A stretch of 64,000 nt of DNA from Streptomyces sp. DvalAA-43 (GTDB lineage: Bacteria > Actinomycetota > Actinomycetes > Streptomycetales > Streptomycetaceae): NCBI RefSeq assembly GCF_900091725.1, contig NZ_FMBW01000019.1:1-64000 (forward strand). The letters are read 5' to 3'. Shown piece by piece: positions 16,555 to 25,699 of this stretch. Each line of letters begins with the position of its first letter. The stretch's first letter is position 1. Made by a program: the position numbers and the translations under genes. The notes under the pieces are model-generated. The model searched no databases. It worked only from the letters and a program-made list of their open reading frames with translations, and had not been told where the DNA came from.

Positions 16555-19500
16555 TCAGCCGCCCGTGGGCCGGTGCAGCGTCCGGTCGACCAGCGGGCCG
16601 AGCAGCCGTGCGGCGTCGGCGGAGACGATGCCCGCGTGATCGGTCGCCAGGGTGTGTGCCTCGACCGGCCCGGTCAGCAGCGGCGCCCAGGCGGCCGCGA
16701 GGCCCATCGGCTCGTGGCCCGGCGGGACGGCCTCCACGATCAGCGTCGGCGCCCCGACCCGCCCGGCACCGGCCTGTCCCCCGAGGCGCAGCGCGGCCCG
16801 GGTGGCCGCGGCCACCCGCTCGCGCCCCTGCCCGTCCAGTACCGAGGCGGGCTGACCGGCCAGCGCCAACTCCAGCAGTTCGTCCTCCTGTTCGGGAGCC
16901 TCGCGCGCAGGCCGGGCCACCGGTGCTTCCGGCAGCGCGTCGAGCAGGACCAGTCCGCTCACCCGCTCACCGGCGGCCTCCAGCCGGGCCGCCACGGCAT
17001 GGGCGAGCGTCCCGCCGAGCGACCAGCCCAGGAGTGCGAGGGGGCCGGGGGGCCGGGCCTGCCGGATGCGCTCCGTGTAGACCTCGGCCAGTTCCTCGAC
17101 CGTGCCGGGGGCCGGTGCGCCCAGCAGGACGGGCGACTGCAGGCCGTGCACCCTGGTCCCGGGGGCGAGGCGGTGCGCCAGCGGTGCGTAGCACCAGCTC
17201 AGGCCGCCCACCGGGTGGACACAGAACAGGTCGGTCCCGCCGGGCGGGGCCTCCCTCAGAAGCAGCAGCGGGTCCAGGTCGCGGCCGGCGTGCGCCGTGT
17301 CCCGGCCCGCGGCGGCCAGCCCTGCGGGGCTGGGGTGGGCGAACAGGTGACGGATGCCCAGGGCCGGGAACATGTCGCGGGCCCGGCCCACCACCCGGGC
17401 GGCGAGCAGTGAGTGGCCGCCCAGCAGGAAGAAGTCGTCGTCCGGGCCCACCTCGGGCAGCCCGAGGGCGTCCGCGAAGACTTCGCAGAGGAAGCGCTCG
17501 CCCGGCCCGTCGGCGGCCCGTCCGCCGACGGGGCGGGGCGCGTCGGCGATGTCCGGGGCGGGCAGCGCCTTCCGGTCGACCTTGCCGTTGGCGCTCAGCG
17601 GCAGCCGGTCCAGCACGGTGAACGCGGACGGCACCATGTATCCCGGCAGTCTCATCCGCGCGGCGTCGCGCAGCGCGGACACGTCCAGCGGCCCGGCGGC
17701 GCCCACATAGGCGACGAGCCGCTGGTCGCCCGGGTGGTCCTCGCGGACCAGTACGGCCGCCTCGGCCACCCCGGGCACCGCCGACAGAACGGCCTCGATC
17801 TCGCCCGCCTCGATGCGCAGTCCGCGCAGCTTCACCTGGGTGTCGGCGCGGCCGGCGAACTGGAGCTGACCGTCCGGCCGGATCCGTACGAGATCACCGG
17901 AGCGGTACATCCGGCGTCCGGGGTCGAAGGGGCACGCGACGAAGCGCTCTGCGGTCAGCCCCGGGCGGCGCAGGTACCCCCGTGCCAGACCGGCCCCCGT
18001 GATGTACAGCTCCCCCACGGTTCCGGCCGGTACGTGCCGGAGCGTCTCGTCCAGCACGTGCACGCCCACGTGGTCGAGGGCCCGGCCGATGGGCGGGCGT
18101 TCGGCGGAGGCGGTCAGCGGTGCGGTCAGCGTCGTGGTGACCGTGGCCTCGGTGGGCCCGTAGCAGTTGAGGAGCTCGGCCCGGTCCGCCCAGCGGGCGA
18201 CGAAGTCGGGAGGGCACTCCTCGCCGCCGACCAGCATGCGGCGCAGCTCGGGGAGGGGGCCGTCCGGCATGCTCCGGAAGACCGCGGCCGGTGCCGAGGC
18301 ATCGGTGATCCGCTCCGCGCGCAGCAGTTCGTGGAGGGCGTCGCCGAGCAGTGGGCCTTCGGGGGGCAGGACCAGGGCGGCTCCGGAGAGCAGGGCCATG
18401 CACAGTTCGGAGACGAACACGTCGAAGCCGGGCGGGACCAGCTGGAGCACCCGTCGCCCCGGCCCCGCGGCCAGCCGCCCGGCGAGGTTCCGCACGCCCG
18501 CGTGGGTGACCACCACGCCCTTGGGCGTGCCGGTGGAGCCGGAGGTGTAGATGACGTAGGCGGGGTGGGCGGGTGTCAGTGGCCGGAGCCGGTCGGCGTC
18601 GGTGAGGGCGGCGGACCGGGGGTCGTCGGCGGCCCCGTCCGGGTCCGGTGCCGGGTCGTCCACCCGTAGCACGGTGGGCGCGAGGGTGGTGATCCCGTCG
18701 GGCGGGTCGCCGGCGGTGAGCACCAGCCGTACTCCGGCGTCGTCGATCATGTGGCGGATGCGTGCGCGCGGGTGTGTGAGGTCGAGCGGCAGGTAGGCGG
18801 CTCCGGCCTTCTGCACCGCGAGGACGGCGATCACCAGCGCCGGAGAGCGGGGCAGCGCCAGCGCCACGGTGTCCTCCGGGCCCGCGCCGGCCGCGACGAT
18901 CCGGCGGGCGAGCCGGTTCGCCCGCCGGTCGAGCTCCGCGTACTCCAGGGACACCGCACCGTGCACCAGGGCGGTCGCCGTGGGCGCGTGGCGGACCCGG
19001 GCCTCGAAGAGTTCGGGCAGGGTGCGGGGTTCGTAGCCGTCGGTGGAGGCCCGGCGGGCCTCGTCCGCCAGCCGGGCCCGTTCGGTGCCGGTGAGGACCC
19101 CGACCCGGCTGACGCGCAGCTCGGGCGTCGTGGCCAGCGCGGTGAGCACGTGGACGAGGCGTTCCCCGAGGGCCGCGCCGGTCCCCGGGGTGAACAGGTC
19201 GGTGGAGAACTCGACTTCGCCGCTCATTCCGGCGGGGCCGCGCTCGTCGGTGTGTTCCAGGAGGCTGAAGGAGAGGTCGCACTTGGCGGTGGTGACGGGA
19301 GGCGCTTCCGGGGTGGCTCCGAGCGCGGCGAAGGCGTTCTCCTCGCCGGGGTCGGGCTCGACGGACAGGGCGACCTGGAAGAGCGGGCCGTGGCCGAGTG
19401 AACGGCGCGGGTTGAGTACGCCGACGAGCCGGTCGAAGGGGATGTCCCGGTGATCGAGCGCGGCGAGGCTGCCGTCCCGCGCCCGGACGACCATCTCCTC

Positions 19501-20418
19501 CAGTGTCGGGTCGCCCGAGGTGTCGGTGCGCAGGACGAGCGTGTTGACGAAGAAGCCGATCAGGCCGTCCAGCGCCTCGTCGTCCCGGCCGGAGACCGCC
19601 ATGCCGATCGGGATGTCCGTCCCGGAGCCGAGCCGTGTCAGCAGCACCGCCAGGGCCGCCTGGGCGAGCATGGACATCGACGCGCGGTGGCGGCGGGCCA
19701 GCGCGACCAGCCCGGTGTGCACGCTCCGGTCCACCGTGAACGGGGCCGAGCCGCCGTGCGGGGTGCGCCGGGCGGGGCGCGGGTGGTCGGCCGGCAGGGG
19801 CAGTGGCTCCGGGATCCCGTCCAGTACCCGTCGCCAGTGGGCGAGTTGGCTGCTCATCAGGCTGCCGGGGTCGGCCTCGCTGCCCAGCACCTTGCGCTGC
19901 CACGCCGCGTAGTCGGCGTACTGGACGGGCAGGGGCTCCCACGCGGGCGGGTGTCCGGCGGTCCGGGCCCGGTAGGCCGTGTCCAGATCACGAGCCAGTG
20001 GGCCCATCGACCAGGCATCGGTGGCGATGTGATGCAGGATCAGTACGAGGGTGTCGCTGCCCCCTTGTTCCCGGAGCAGCGTGGCCCGCAGCGGGGGTTC
20101 CCGGGTGAGGTCGAATCCCCGGGCCAGCAGCGTCTCCAGGGCCGCCTCCCGGCCACCGGCCGGTACCTCCCGGACGGTCATGCCCAGGGCTGCCGATCCA
20201 GGGTCCAGGACCCGGGTGCGCGGCTCGCCCCCCTCGTCGGGACAGACGGTGCGCAGTACCTCGTGGCGGCCGGTCAGATCGGTCAGGGCCGCGGCCAGGG
20301 CGGCGGCGTCCGGCCGGCGGGAGAAGCGCAGCACAAGCGGAACGTTGTATGCCGGGCCGACGTCCTCCAGCCGGTTCAGAAACCACAGCCGGAGTTGCGC
20401 GAACGACAGCGGAACCAT
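16555..20418 (-). CDS. NRPS termination module (C-A-T-TE)
   Basis: This 1287-residue protein carries a condensation domain (about 1-440), adenylation domain (about 460-960), carrier protein (about 980-1050) and thioesterase (about 1075-1287). Motifs seen are HHIATDA at about 128 (the DG of HHxxxDG is DA), [47 protein letters not shown] for phosphopantetheine attachment, and [11 protein letters not shown] for the thioesterase nucleophile. My hand-aligned specificity residues are D-V-S-S-L-G-C-V-T, which I cannot tie to one amino acid. A C-A-T-TE protein is a last module, so it likely adds the final residue and releases the product. ATG 20418 follows GGAGG. It faces away from the O-methyltransferase operon across a 539-bp region. 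Confidence 0.94.
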   Translation of the reverse strand: MVPLSFAQLRLWFLNRLEDVGPAYNVPLVLRFSRRPDAAALAAALTDLTGRHEVLRTVCPDEGGEPRTRVLDPGSAALGMTVREVPAGGREAALETLLARGFDLTREPPLRATLLREQGGSDTLVLILHHIATDAWSMGPLARDLDTAYRARTAGHPPAWEPLPVQYADYAAWQRKVLGSEADPGSLMSSQLAHWRRVLDGIPEPLPLPADHPRPARRTPHGGSAPFTVDRSVHTGLVALARRHRASMSMLAQAALAVLLTRLGSGTDIPIGMAVSGRDDEALDGLIGFFVNTLVLRTDTSGDPTLEEMVVRARDGSLAALDHRDIPFDRLVGVLNPRRSLGHGPLFQVALSVEPDPGEENAFAALGATPEAPPVTTAKCDLSFSLLEHTDERGPAGMSGEVEFSTDLFTPGTGAALGERLVHVLTALATTPELRVSRVGVLTGTERARLADEARRASTDGYEPRTLPELFEARVRHAPTATALVHGAVSLEYAELDRRANRLARRIVAAGAGPEDTVALALPRSPALVIAVLAVQKAGAAYLPLDLTHPRARIRHMIDDAGVRLVLTAGDPPDGITTLAPTVLRVDDPAPDPDGAADDPRSAALTDADRLRPLTPAHPAYVIYTSGSTGTPKGVVVTHAGVRNLAGRLAAGPGRRVLQLVPPGFDVFVSELCMALLSGAALVLPPEGPLLGDALHELLRAERITDASAPAAVFRSMPDGPLPELRRMLVGGEECPPDFVARWADRAELLNCYGPTEATVTTTLTAPLTASAERPPIGRALDHVGVHVLDETLRHVPAGTVGELYITGAGLARGYLRRPGLTAERFVACPFDPGRRMYRSGDLVRIRPDGQLQFAGRADTQVKLRGLRIEAGEIEAVLSAVPGVAEAAVLVREDHPGDQRLVAYVGAAGPLDVSALRDAARMRLPGYMVPSAFTVLDRLPLSANGKVDRKALPAPDIADAPRPVGGRAADGPGERFLCEVFADALGLPEVGPDDDFFLLGGHSLLAARVVGRARDMFPALGIRHLFAHPSPAGLAAAGRDTAHAGRDLDPLLLLREAPPGGTDLFCVHPVGGLSWCYAPLAHRLAPGTRVHGLQSPVLLGAPAPGTVEELAEVYTERIRQARPPGPLALLGWSLGGTLAHAVAARLEAAGERVSGLVLLDALPEAPVARPAREAPEQEDELLELALAGQPASVLDGQGRERVAAATRAALRLGGQAGAGRVGAPTLIVEAVPPGHEPMGLAAAWAPLLTGPVEAHTLATDHAGIVSADAARLLGPLVDRTLHRPTGG

Positions 20419-20957
20419 GGTTCGGGGCCTCCACACGATCGGGCGGGATCCTCGCCGGCCAGGTGCGCGTACATTCTGGTCCGGCACGCCATGACCATCG
20501 CCGAGATTGTCCCAGGCATTGGGTATGCGCAATATTTTTGACAGTTTTCAAAGCGTTGGCGGAACGCATTTAGAGGAATGCACTCCGCAGTCGCCCCAGG
20601 CGAGCGGGAGGGTACGTGGGCGCCCCTTATCCAGCTACGGCGCTTCACCCGATCCGGCCCGGTCAACATGGGTCAAACACCCGCGAATGGCATCTGGACG
20701 CGCACCGACGAGGGCCGCCGTACGCCTGCCGACCGCTCGGCGGACGATGCTTGACGAAGGAGTCTTCGGGGTACTACGCTCCCGGCAAATAATTTCAAAC
20801 AATCGGTCGCACAGAAAACTGCTAATCGGCCGGATAAAAAGCATCAATTGCACGAAGCGCTTCTCTTGTTCGCGCCCGATTCCGCACCTCCTTCATCCCG
20901 ACTGCCGCATTCCGCATTCCGCTCCGGCCGGCCTGTATCGAACGAGGGGAATTCACT
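20419..20957. other. 539-bp divergent regulatory region between NRPS and O-methyltransferase
   Basis: No gene is supported here. The region is the most AT-rich stretch of the biosynthetic part and separates divergently transcribed units, so it must contain at least two promoters. A rightward promoter with an overlapping palindrome is annotated separately at 20751-20780. The segment 20533-20576 contains TTGACAGTTTTCAAAGC and the loose inverted repeat GCATTTAGAGGAATGC, which may belong to the leftward NRPS promoter, but I cannot define its boxes. Confidence 0.6.
20751..20780 (+). promoter_or_regulatory. Promoter TTGACG-N18-TACGCT with palindromic operator in the spacer
   Basis: A -35-like TTGACG (20751-20756) and -10-like TACGCT (20775-20780) are separated by 18 bases. 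The palindrome CGAAGGAGTCTTCGG (20755-20769) overlaps the -35 edge and spacer. The same CGAAG-N4-CTTCGG pattern occurs twice before the MFS gene at 25.6 kb. A repressor bound here would block RNA polymerase. The winged-helix regulator at 24.6 kb, encoded in this operon, is the obvious candidate. Confidence 0.6.
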
Positions 20958-21611
20958 GTGCCTGCTCCCATCCCGCTCACCGCTCCGGGTGTCGAGGAGT
21001 ACATCCTCGAACACACGACACCGGACACCGAGGAACTCCTGGAACTCGCCGAGGAAACGATCCACCGCTCCGACCGGCCCCACATGATGGTCGGCCCGGT
21101 GGAGGCCCGCTTCCTCCAGTTCCTGCTCTTCGCCCACCAGCCGAAGCGCGTGCTGGAGATCGGCACCTTCACCGGCTACTCGGCGCTCTCCATGGCCAAG
21201 GTGCTGCCCGGTGATGCCCGGATCACCACCTGCGAGCTCGACGAGGAATACGCGGCCATCGCACGCAAGCACATCGCCGCCGGCCCGTACCACGACCGCA
21301 TCGACGTCCGGACCGGACCCGCCCTGGACACCCTCGAACGTCTCGACGGGCCATACGACTTCATCCTGCTCGACGCCGACCAGCCGCATTTCCCGGACTA
21401 CCTGGACCCGCTCGTCGCACTGCTCTCCGAGCGCGGAATCCTCGCCGCGGACAACACCCTCTGGAGCGGCTCCGTACTGGACCCCACGGACGACCGCCCC
21501 GGCGCGGCGGGGATGCGCCGCTTCAACGACCTGGTGAGCGCACGGACGGACCTGGAATCCGTCCTGCTCTCCGTACGCGACGGTCTGCGTCTCATCCGCC
21601 GAAAGTCGTGA
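20958..21611 (+). CDS. Cation-dependent O-methyltransferase, caffeoyl-CoA OMT family
   Basis: This 217-residue SAM-dependent O-methyltransferase has the motif VLEIGTFTGYSAL for SAM and FILLDADQPHFPDY and AADNTLWSG for the divalent metal and catechol site. Family members methylate one hydroxyl of a catechol. Because an HpaB-type hydroxylase that makes catechols is in the same operon, the two probably act in sequence on an aromatic amino acid or phenol. The GTG start at 20958 follows GAGGGG. It is the first gene of an operon controlled by the promoter-operator at 20.75 kb. Confidence 0.92.
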   Translation: MPAPIPLTAPGVEEYILEHTTPDTEELLELAEETIHRSDRPHMMVGPVEARFLQFLLFAHQPKRVLEIGTFTGYSALSMAKVLPGDARITTCELDEEYAAIARKHIAAGPYHDRIDVRTGPALDTLERLDGPYDFILLDADQPHFPDYLDPLVALLSERGILAADNTLWSGSVLDPTDDRPGAAGMRRFNDLVSARTDLESVLLSVRDGLRLIRRKS

Positions 21612-21618
21612 GCCGGAC

Positions 21619-22935
21619 ATGTATCTCTCCCACGACGAGCTGAGCCCCGCGCTCGGCCACCCCGTCATGCGGTCGGCGGTCTTCCTCAACGAGATCGCCG
21701 CGCGCCACCCCAAGGCGCTCAGCCTCGCGGCGGGCAGGCCCTTCGACGACTTCTTCGACCCCGCCGACATCACCGGCCACCTCGCCGCGTTCGAGCAGTA
21801 CCTGACCGCGGAGGGCCTGGACCGGAGCGAGATCACCCGTCGGCTCTTCCAGTACGGACGCACCGCGGGCCACATCCACGAACTGATCGCCCGGCTGCTC
21901 CTCAACGACGAGTCCATGGAAGTCGATCCGGCCGCCGTCGTGGTGACCGTCGGCGCGCAGGAGGGCATGTTCATCACGCTGCGCGCCCTGTGCCACCGGC
22001 CCGAGGACGTCCTGCTCGTCACGGCGCCGTGCTACATCGGCATGCTCGGCGTCGCCGAACTCCTGGGCGTCACCGTCGTGCCGGTCCCCGAGGGCGAGCA
22101 CGGCCTCGACCCGGCCGAGGTCGCGCGGGTGGCCGCCGAGGTCCGGGCGGACGGCCGTACGCCCCGTGCGCTGTACGTCGTCCCCACCGCGTCCAACCCG
22201 TCCGGTCTGACCATGCCCGAACACCAGCGGCGCCGGCTGCTCGATGTCGCCGAAGCCGCCGATTTCCTGGTGATCGAGGACGACCCCTACGGATTCCTGG
22301 CCGACGGCCCGGACCGGGTGCCGACCCTGAAGACGCTGGACACCCGCCGACGGGTGATCCACATCGGCACGTTCGCCAAGACCTGCTTCCCCGGTGCGCG
22401 CGTCGGATACGTCGTCGCCGACCAGGAGGTACGCCATCCGGACGGCCGGCGCAGTCTGCTCGCCGACGAACTGGCCCTGATCCGCAGCATGATCACGGTC
22501 AACACCTCCGCGGTCTCGCAGGCCGTGATCGGCGGGATGCTGGTGCGGTGCGACTGCCGGCTCAGACAGGCCAACGCCGAACGGATCGCGCACTACCGGG
22601 ACAACCTCGCCCTTCTCCTGTCGTGCCTCGACCACGGTCTGCCCGAGGCCCGGCGCCGCGCCCTGGGCATCTCCTGGAACACCCCGGACACCGGCTTCTT
22701 CGTCGTCGTCCGCGTCCCGTTCGCCGCGGACGAGGCGCTGCTGGCACGCTCCGCCGAGGAGTACGGCGTGCTCTGGACGCCGATGTCGTACTTCCACCCC
22801 GGCCAGGGCGGCACCAACGAGCTGCGGGTGTGCTGCAGTTCGCTCGCGCCGGCCGATCTGGAGGAAGCGACGCGACGGCTCCTGCTCCTCCTCACGGACA
22901 CCGCTTCAGCTTCCAGTGCCGCAACGAAGGGATGA
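21619..22935 (+). CDS. PLP-dependent aminotransferase, class I/II
   Basis: This 438-residue fold-type I aminotransferase resembles the catalytic domain of MocR and 2-aminoadipate-type transaminases. Visible are the substrate loop ASNPSGLTMPEHQ, the PLP-ring Asp and Tyr in EDDPYGFLAD, the Schiff-base lysine in GTFAKTCFPGARVGY (Lys254) and a C-terminal substrate Arg in NELRVCCSS. It should interconvert a 2-oxo acid and an amino acid. I infer that it aminates the 2-oxo-alkenoate made by the meta-cleavage operon, or acts on an aromatic amino acid with its operon partners. It starts eight bases after the O-methyltransferase stop. Confidence 0.91.
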   Translation: MYLSHDELSPALGHPVMRSAVFLNEIAARHPKALSLAAGRPFDDFFDPADITGHLAAFEQYLTAEGLDRSEITRRLFQYGRTAGHIHELIARLLLNDESMEVDPAAVVVTVGAQEGMFITLRALCHRPEDVLLVTAPCYIGMLGVAELLGVTVVPVPEGEHGLDPAEVARVAAEVRADGRTPRALYVVPTASNPSGLTMPEHQRRRLLDVAEAADFLVIEDDPYGFLADGPDRVPTLKTLDTRRRVIHIGTFAKTCFPGARVGYVVADQEVRHPDGRRSLLADELALIRSMITVNTSAVSQAVIGGMLVRCDCRLRQANAERIAHYRDNLALLLSCLDHGLPEARRRALGISWNTPDTGFFVVVRVPFAADEALLARSAEEYGVLWTPMSYFHPGQGGTNELRVCCSSLAPADLEEATRRLLLLLTDTASASSAATKG

Positions 22936-22941
22936 CCCACC

Positions 22942-24486
22942 GTGCCCACCCACGACAGCGACGCCACCCTGCCCTTCACGGGGTCCGAGTACCTGAACAG
23001 CCTGCGCGACGGCCGGTCCGTATGGATCTACGGCGAGCAGGTCAAGGACGTCACCGAGCACCCGGCCTTCCGTAACAGCGCCCGTTCCATCGCCGGGCTC
23101 TACGACGCCCTCTGGGACTCCCCGGAGCGGGATCAGCTGATCACCGGGACGGACACCGGCAACGGCGGCTTCACCCACCGGTTCTTCCGCGCCCCGCGGG
23201 ACCGGGAGGACCTGGCCGCCTCCCGCGACGCCATCGCGGCCTGGCAGCGCCGCTGCTACGGCTGGCTGGGACGCTCCCCCGACTACAAGGCATCCTTCAT
23301 GGCCACGCTCGGGGCCAACGCCGAGTTCTACGAGCCCTTCGCGGACAACGCCCGCAGCTGGTACCGCCGCGCCCAGGAACGGGTGCTGCACATCAACCAC
23401 GCCCTGGTGCACCCGCCCATCGACCGGCAGCGGCCGATCGAGGACTCCTCGGACGTCTTCGTCCACGTCGAACGGGAGACGGACGCCGGCATCGTGGTCA
23501 GCGGCGCCAAGATGGTGGCCACGGGCTCCGCCCTGACGCACTACAACTTCATCGCCCACCACGGAGTGCCGGTGAAGGACCGGCGGTTCGGCGTGGTCTT
23601 CATGACCCCGATGGACGCCCCGGGCGTGAAGCTGTTCTGCCGTACCTCCTACGAGATGGCCACGGCGCGGGTCGGATCACCGTTCGACTACCCGCTCAGC
23701 AGCCGCTTCGACGAGAACGACGCCATCATCGTCTTCGACCAGGCCTTCATCCCGTGGGAGAACGTCCTGGTCTACGGCGACACCGAGAAGGCGAACACCT
23801 TCTTCCACGAATCGGGTTTCCTCCCCCGCTTCGCCCTGCACGGGGTGACCCGTCTGGCCGTGAAGCTCGACTTCATCTGCGGACTGATGCTGAAGGCCGC
23901 CGAGATCAGCGGGATCGACGAGTTTCGCAGCGTCCAGGCGAACGTCGGTGAACTCATGGTCTGGCGCCACCTGCTCTGGGCCCTCTCCGACGGCATGGTC
24001 CAGTCCGCACGGCCCTGGCGGCACGAGTACGTCCAGCCCTGCGAGGAGTACGCGCTCACCTACCGCGTCATCGCCCCGATGGTCTACGGGAAGATGAAGG
24101 AGCTGGTCCAGCACACCGCGGGCGGCAGCCTCATCTACCTCAACTCCGGTGCTGCCGACTGGCGGAGCGAGGACGTCCGCCCCTATCTCGAACGCTATCT
24201 GCGTGGCTCGAACGGCCAGAGCGCCGAGCAGCGGGTGAAGATCATGAAGCTGCTCTGGGACGCGGTCGGCACGGAGTTCGGCGGCCGGCACGAGCTGTAC
24301 GAACGCAGCTACGCCGGCAACGCCGAGGGAAACCGCGTCCAAACCCTCGCGAAAGCACGGACGTCCGGCGTCGCGGCGTCGATGCTGGACCTCGTGGACA
24401 ACTGTCTCGCAGAGTACGACCTGGACGGCTGGGTCACACCGAACCTGGTGGATCCCGGGGAGTTCTCGCTCTTCAACGCGCGCTGA
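22942..24486 (+). CDS. FADH2-dependent phenol hydroxylase, HpaB family (copy 2)
   Basis: This 514-residue protein is a paralogue of the hydroxylase at 11.7 kb. It shares blocks such as [31 protein letters not shown] and [12 protein letters not shown], with similar length throughout. It should add an ortho hydroxyl to a phenol. No reductase gene is adjacent, so it probably borrows FADH2 from the reductase at 11.2 kb. With the O-methyltransferase two genes upstream it may form a catechol methyl ether. Alternatively it may supply a second hydroxylation in the ring-cleavage route. The GTG start at 22942 has GAAGGG upstream and follows the aminotransferase stop by six bases. Confidence 0.91.
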   Translation: MPTHDSDATLPFTGSEYLNSLRDGRSVWIYGEQVKDVTEHPAFRNSARSIAGLYDALWDSPERDQLITGTDTGNGGFTHRFFRAPRDREDLAASRDAIAAWQRRCYGWLGRSPDYKASFMATLGANAEFYEPFADNARSWYRRAQERVLHINHALVHPPIDRQRPIEDSSDVFVHVERETDAGIVVSGAKMVATGSALTHYNFIAHHGVPVKDRRFGVVFMTPMDAPGVKLFCRTSYEMATARVGSPFDYPLSSRFDENDAIIVFDQAFIPWENVLVYGDTEKANTFFHESGFLPRFALHGVTRLAVKLDFICGLMLKAAEISGIDEFRSVQANVGELMVWRHLLWALSDGMVQSARPWRHEYVQPCEEYALTYRVIAPMVYGKMKELVQHTAGGSLIYLNSGAADWRSEDVRPYLERYLRGSNGQSAEQRVKIMKLLWDAVGTEFGGRHELYERSYAGNAEGNRVQTLAKARTSGVAASMLDLVDNCLAEYDLDGWVTPNLVDPGEFSLFNAR

Positions 24487-24581
24487 GACCCGGGCGGTGC
24501 CGGACCGGCAGGTCCGTCCGCCCGATCGGGGTCTCGGCTCGACGGCCCACCGCAACAAGTTCATACAACGGGGGAGTCAGA

Positions 24582-25571
24582 TTGGAATCGCATTCAGACG
24601 TGGACCTTGGAAAACTCGGGGCCCTACACATCCGCGTGCTCAAGAATCCCGGCGCGACCGTCCTGTCTCTCGTGGCCGATGCCCTGGGCGGACGCTTCCA
24701 GGGCGTTCCCGCACCGACCCGCGCCTTGATCCAGGCCGCAGCGCCCTCGAACTGCACCGCCCTGCTGCGACCGCTCTTCAACCATCCGTACGCGCTGGTC
24801 CCGGACTGCCTCGCGCCGCCCGTGGCCGCCTCCGACAATTCGGCCGACGCCTATGTGGAGCAGCTGTCCGACATCAGGCCCGACGACCTCCTGACCGAGC
24901 TGGAAGCGGAGTTCCCGCAGCACGTCCCGTCGGCCTGGCAGCCGGTGGTCAGCCAGCCCCGGGCCTGGGCCCGGTCCTACGCGCACGTGATGCGGAGCGT
25001 CTGGGAAGCGATCCGTCCCACCTGGCACCGCCACGACACGCTCTTCGAGCGCGAGTACGAGCGCATCGGCGCTTCCACGGTCAACGGCACACTCGATCTG
25101 GCGCTCGCCCAGCTCGGCCCGCGCTTCCAGCTCGCCGGGAACTCGCTGCGGATTCCCGACCGGCGGCCGGGCTCGTACCGGCTGGACGAGAGCCGCCCGC
25201 TCACGCTCATCCCGGTCGCCTCGGGCATCGGGGCCTCCATGTTCTCGCACCAGGGCGACACCGTGGAGTGGATCGCCTATCCGCTGTCCAGCCTGTCACC
25301 GGCCGGGGAGCGCGAGGACCGCACCCGCGACAAGGACCGCGATCCGCTCGCGCTGGTGCTCGGCGAACCCCGGGCGGCTGTCCTCCGGGCGCTGCGACGT
25401 CCTCTCACCATGGGCGAGTTGTCGAGCCTGCTCCAGTGCTCGCCCGGCACCACGACCCACCACTGCAGCCGGCTGGAGGCGGCCGGGCTGCTCAACCGGA
25501 ACAGACAGGGGCAGCATGTGCGCATCGCGCTGACCGACCGGGGCAACGAGCTGGTCGGCTTACTCGTCTGA
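24582..25571 (+). CDS. Winged-helix (ArsR-like) regulator with TTG start and TTA codon
   Basis: This 329-residue regulator has a long N-terminal region of unknown ligand and a C-terminal winged helix. The winged helix covers about residues 260-329: LGEPRAAVLRALRRPL, MGELSSLLQCSPGTTTHH and AGLLNRNRQGQHVRIAL. The architecture matches actinomycete ArsR-like regulators whose DNA-binding domain is at the end. The start is TTG at 24582, supported by GGGGGAG six bases upstream; no nearby ATG or GTG fits as well. A TTA codon lies at 25560-25562, the fourth codon from the end including the stop, so full translation would need the bldA leucine tRNA. It probably binds the CGAAG-N4-CTTCGG sites at 20755, 25617 and 25644. 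Confidence 0.85.
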   Translation: MESHSDVDLGKLGALHIRVLKNPGATVLSLVADALGGRFQGVPAPTRALIQAAAPSNCTALLRPLFNHPYALVPDCLAPPVAASDNSADAYVEQLSDIRPDDLLTELEAEFPQHVPSAWQPVVSQPRAWARSYAHVMRSVWEAIRPTWHRHDTLFEREYERIGASTVNGTLDLALAQLGPRFQLAGNSLRIPDRRPGSYRLDESRPLTLIPVASGIGASMFSHQGDTVEWIAYPLSSLSPAGEREDRTRDKDRDPLALVLGEPRAAVLRALRRPLTMGELSSLLQCSPGTTTHHCSRLEAAGLLNRNRQGQHVRIALTDRGNELVGLLV

Positions 25572-25616
25572 GCACCGCCTCGCGCGGGCCGGATCCCGCC
25601 AACTCCCGTCAGCTTA

Positions 25617-25658
25617 CGAAGAGTTCTTCGGAAGAGGCCTTTCCGAAGGACTCTTCGG
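25617..25658. promoter_or_regulatory. Paired palindromic operators before the MFS gene
   Basis: Two copies of CGAAG-N4-CTTCGG (25617-25631 and 25644-25658) lie between the regulator and the exporter gene. Together they form a larger imperfect inverted repeat with 17-base arms (25617-25633, 25641-25657), one mismatch and a 7-base centre. Position, symmetry and the third copy at 20755 point to binding by the adjacent winged-helix regulator. A TAGTCT at 25663 could be the -10 box of the exporter promoter. Confidence 0.7.
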
Positions 25659-25699
25659 AAGTTAGTCTGACCGGACCTTCCCCTGCCTATGAGGTGACC

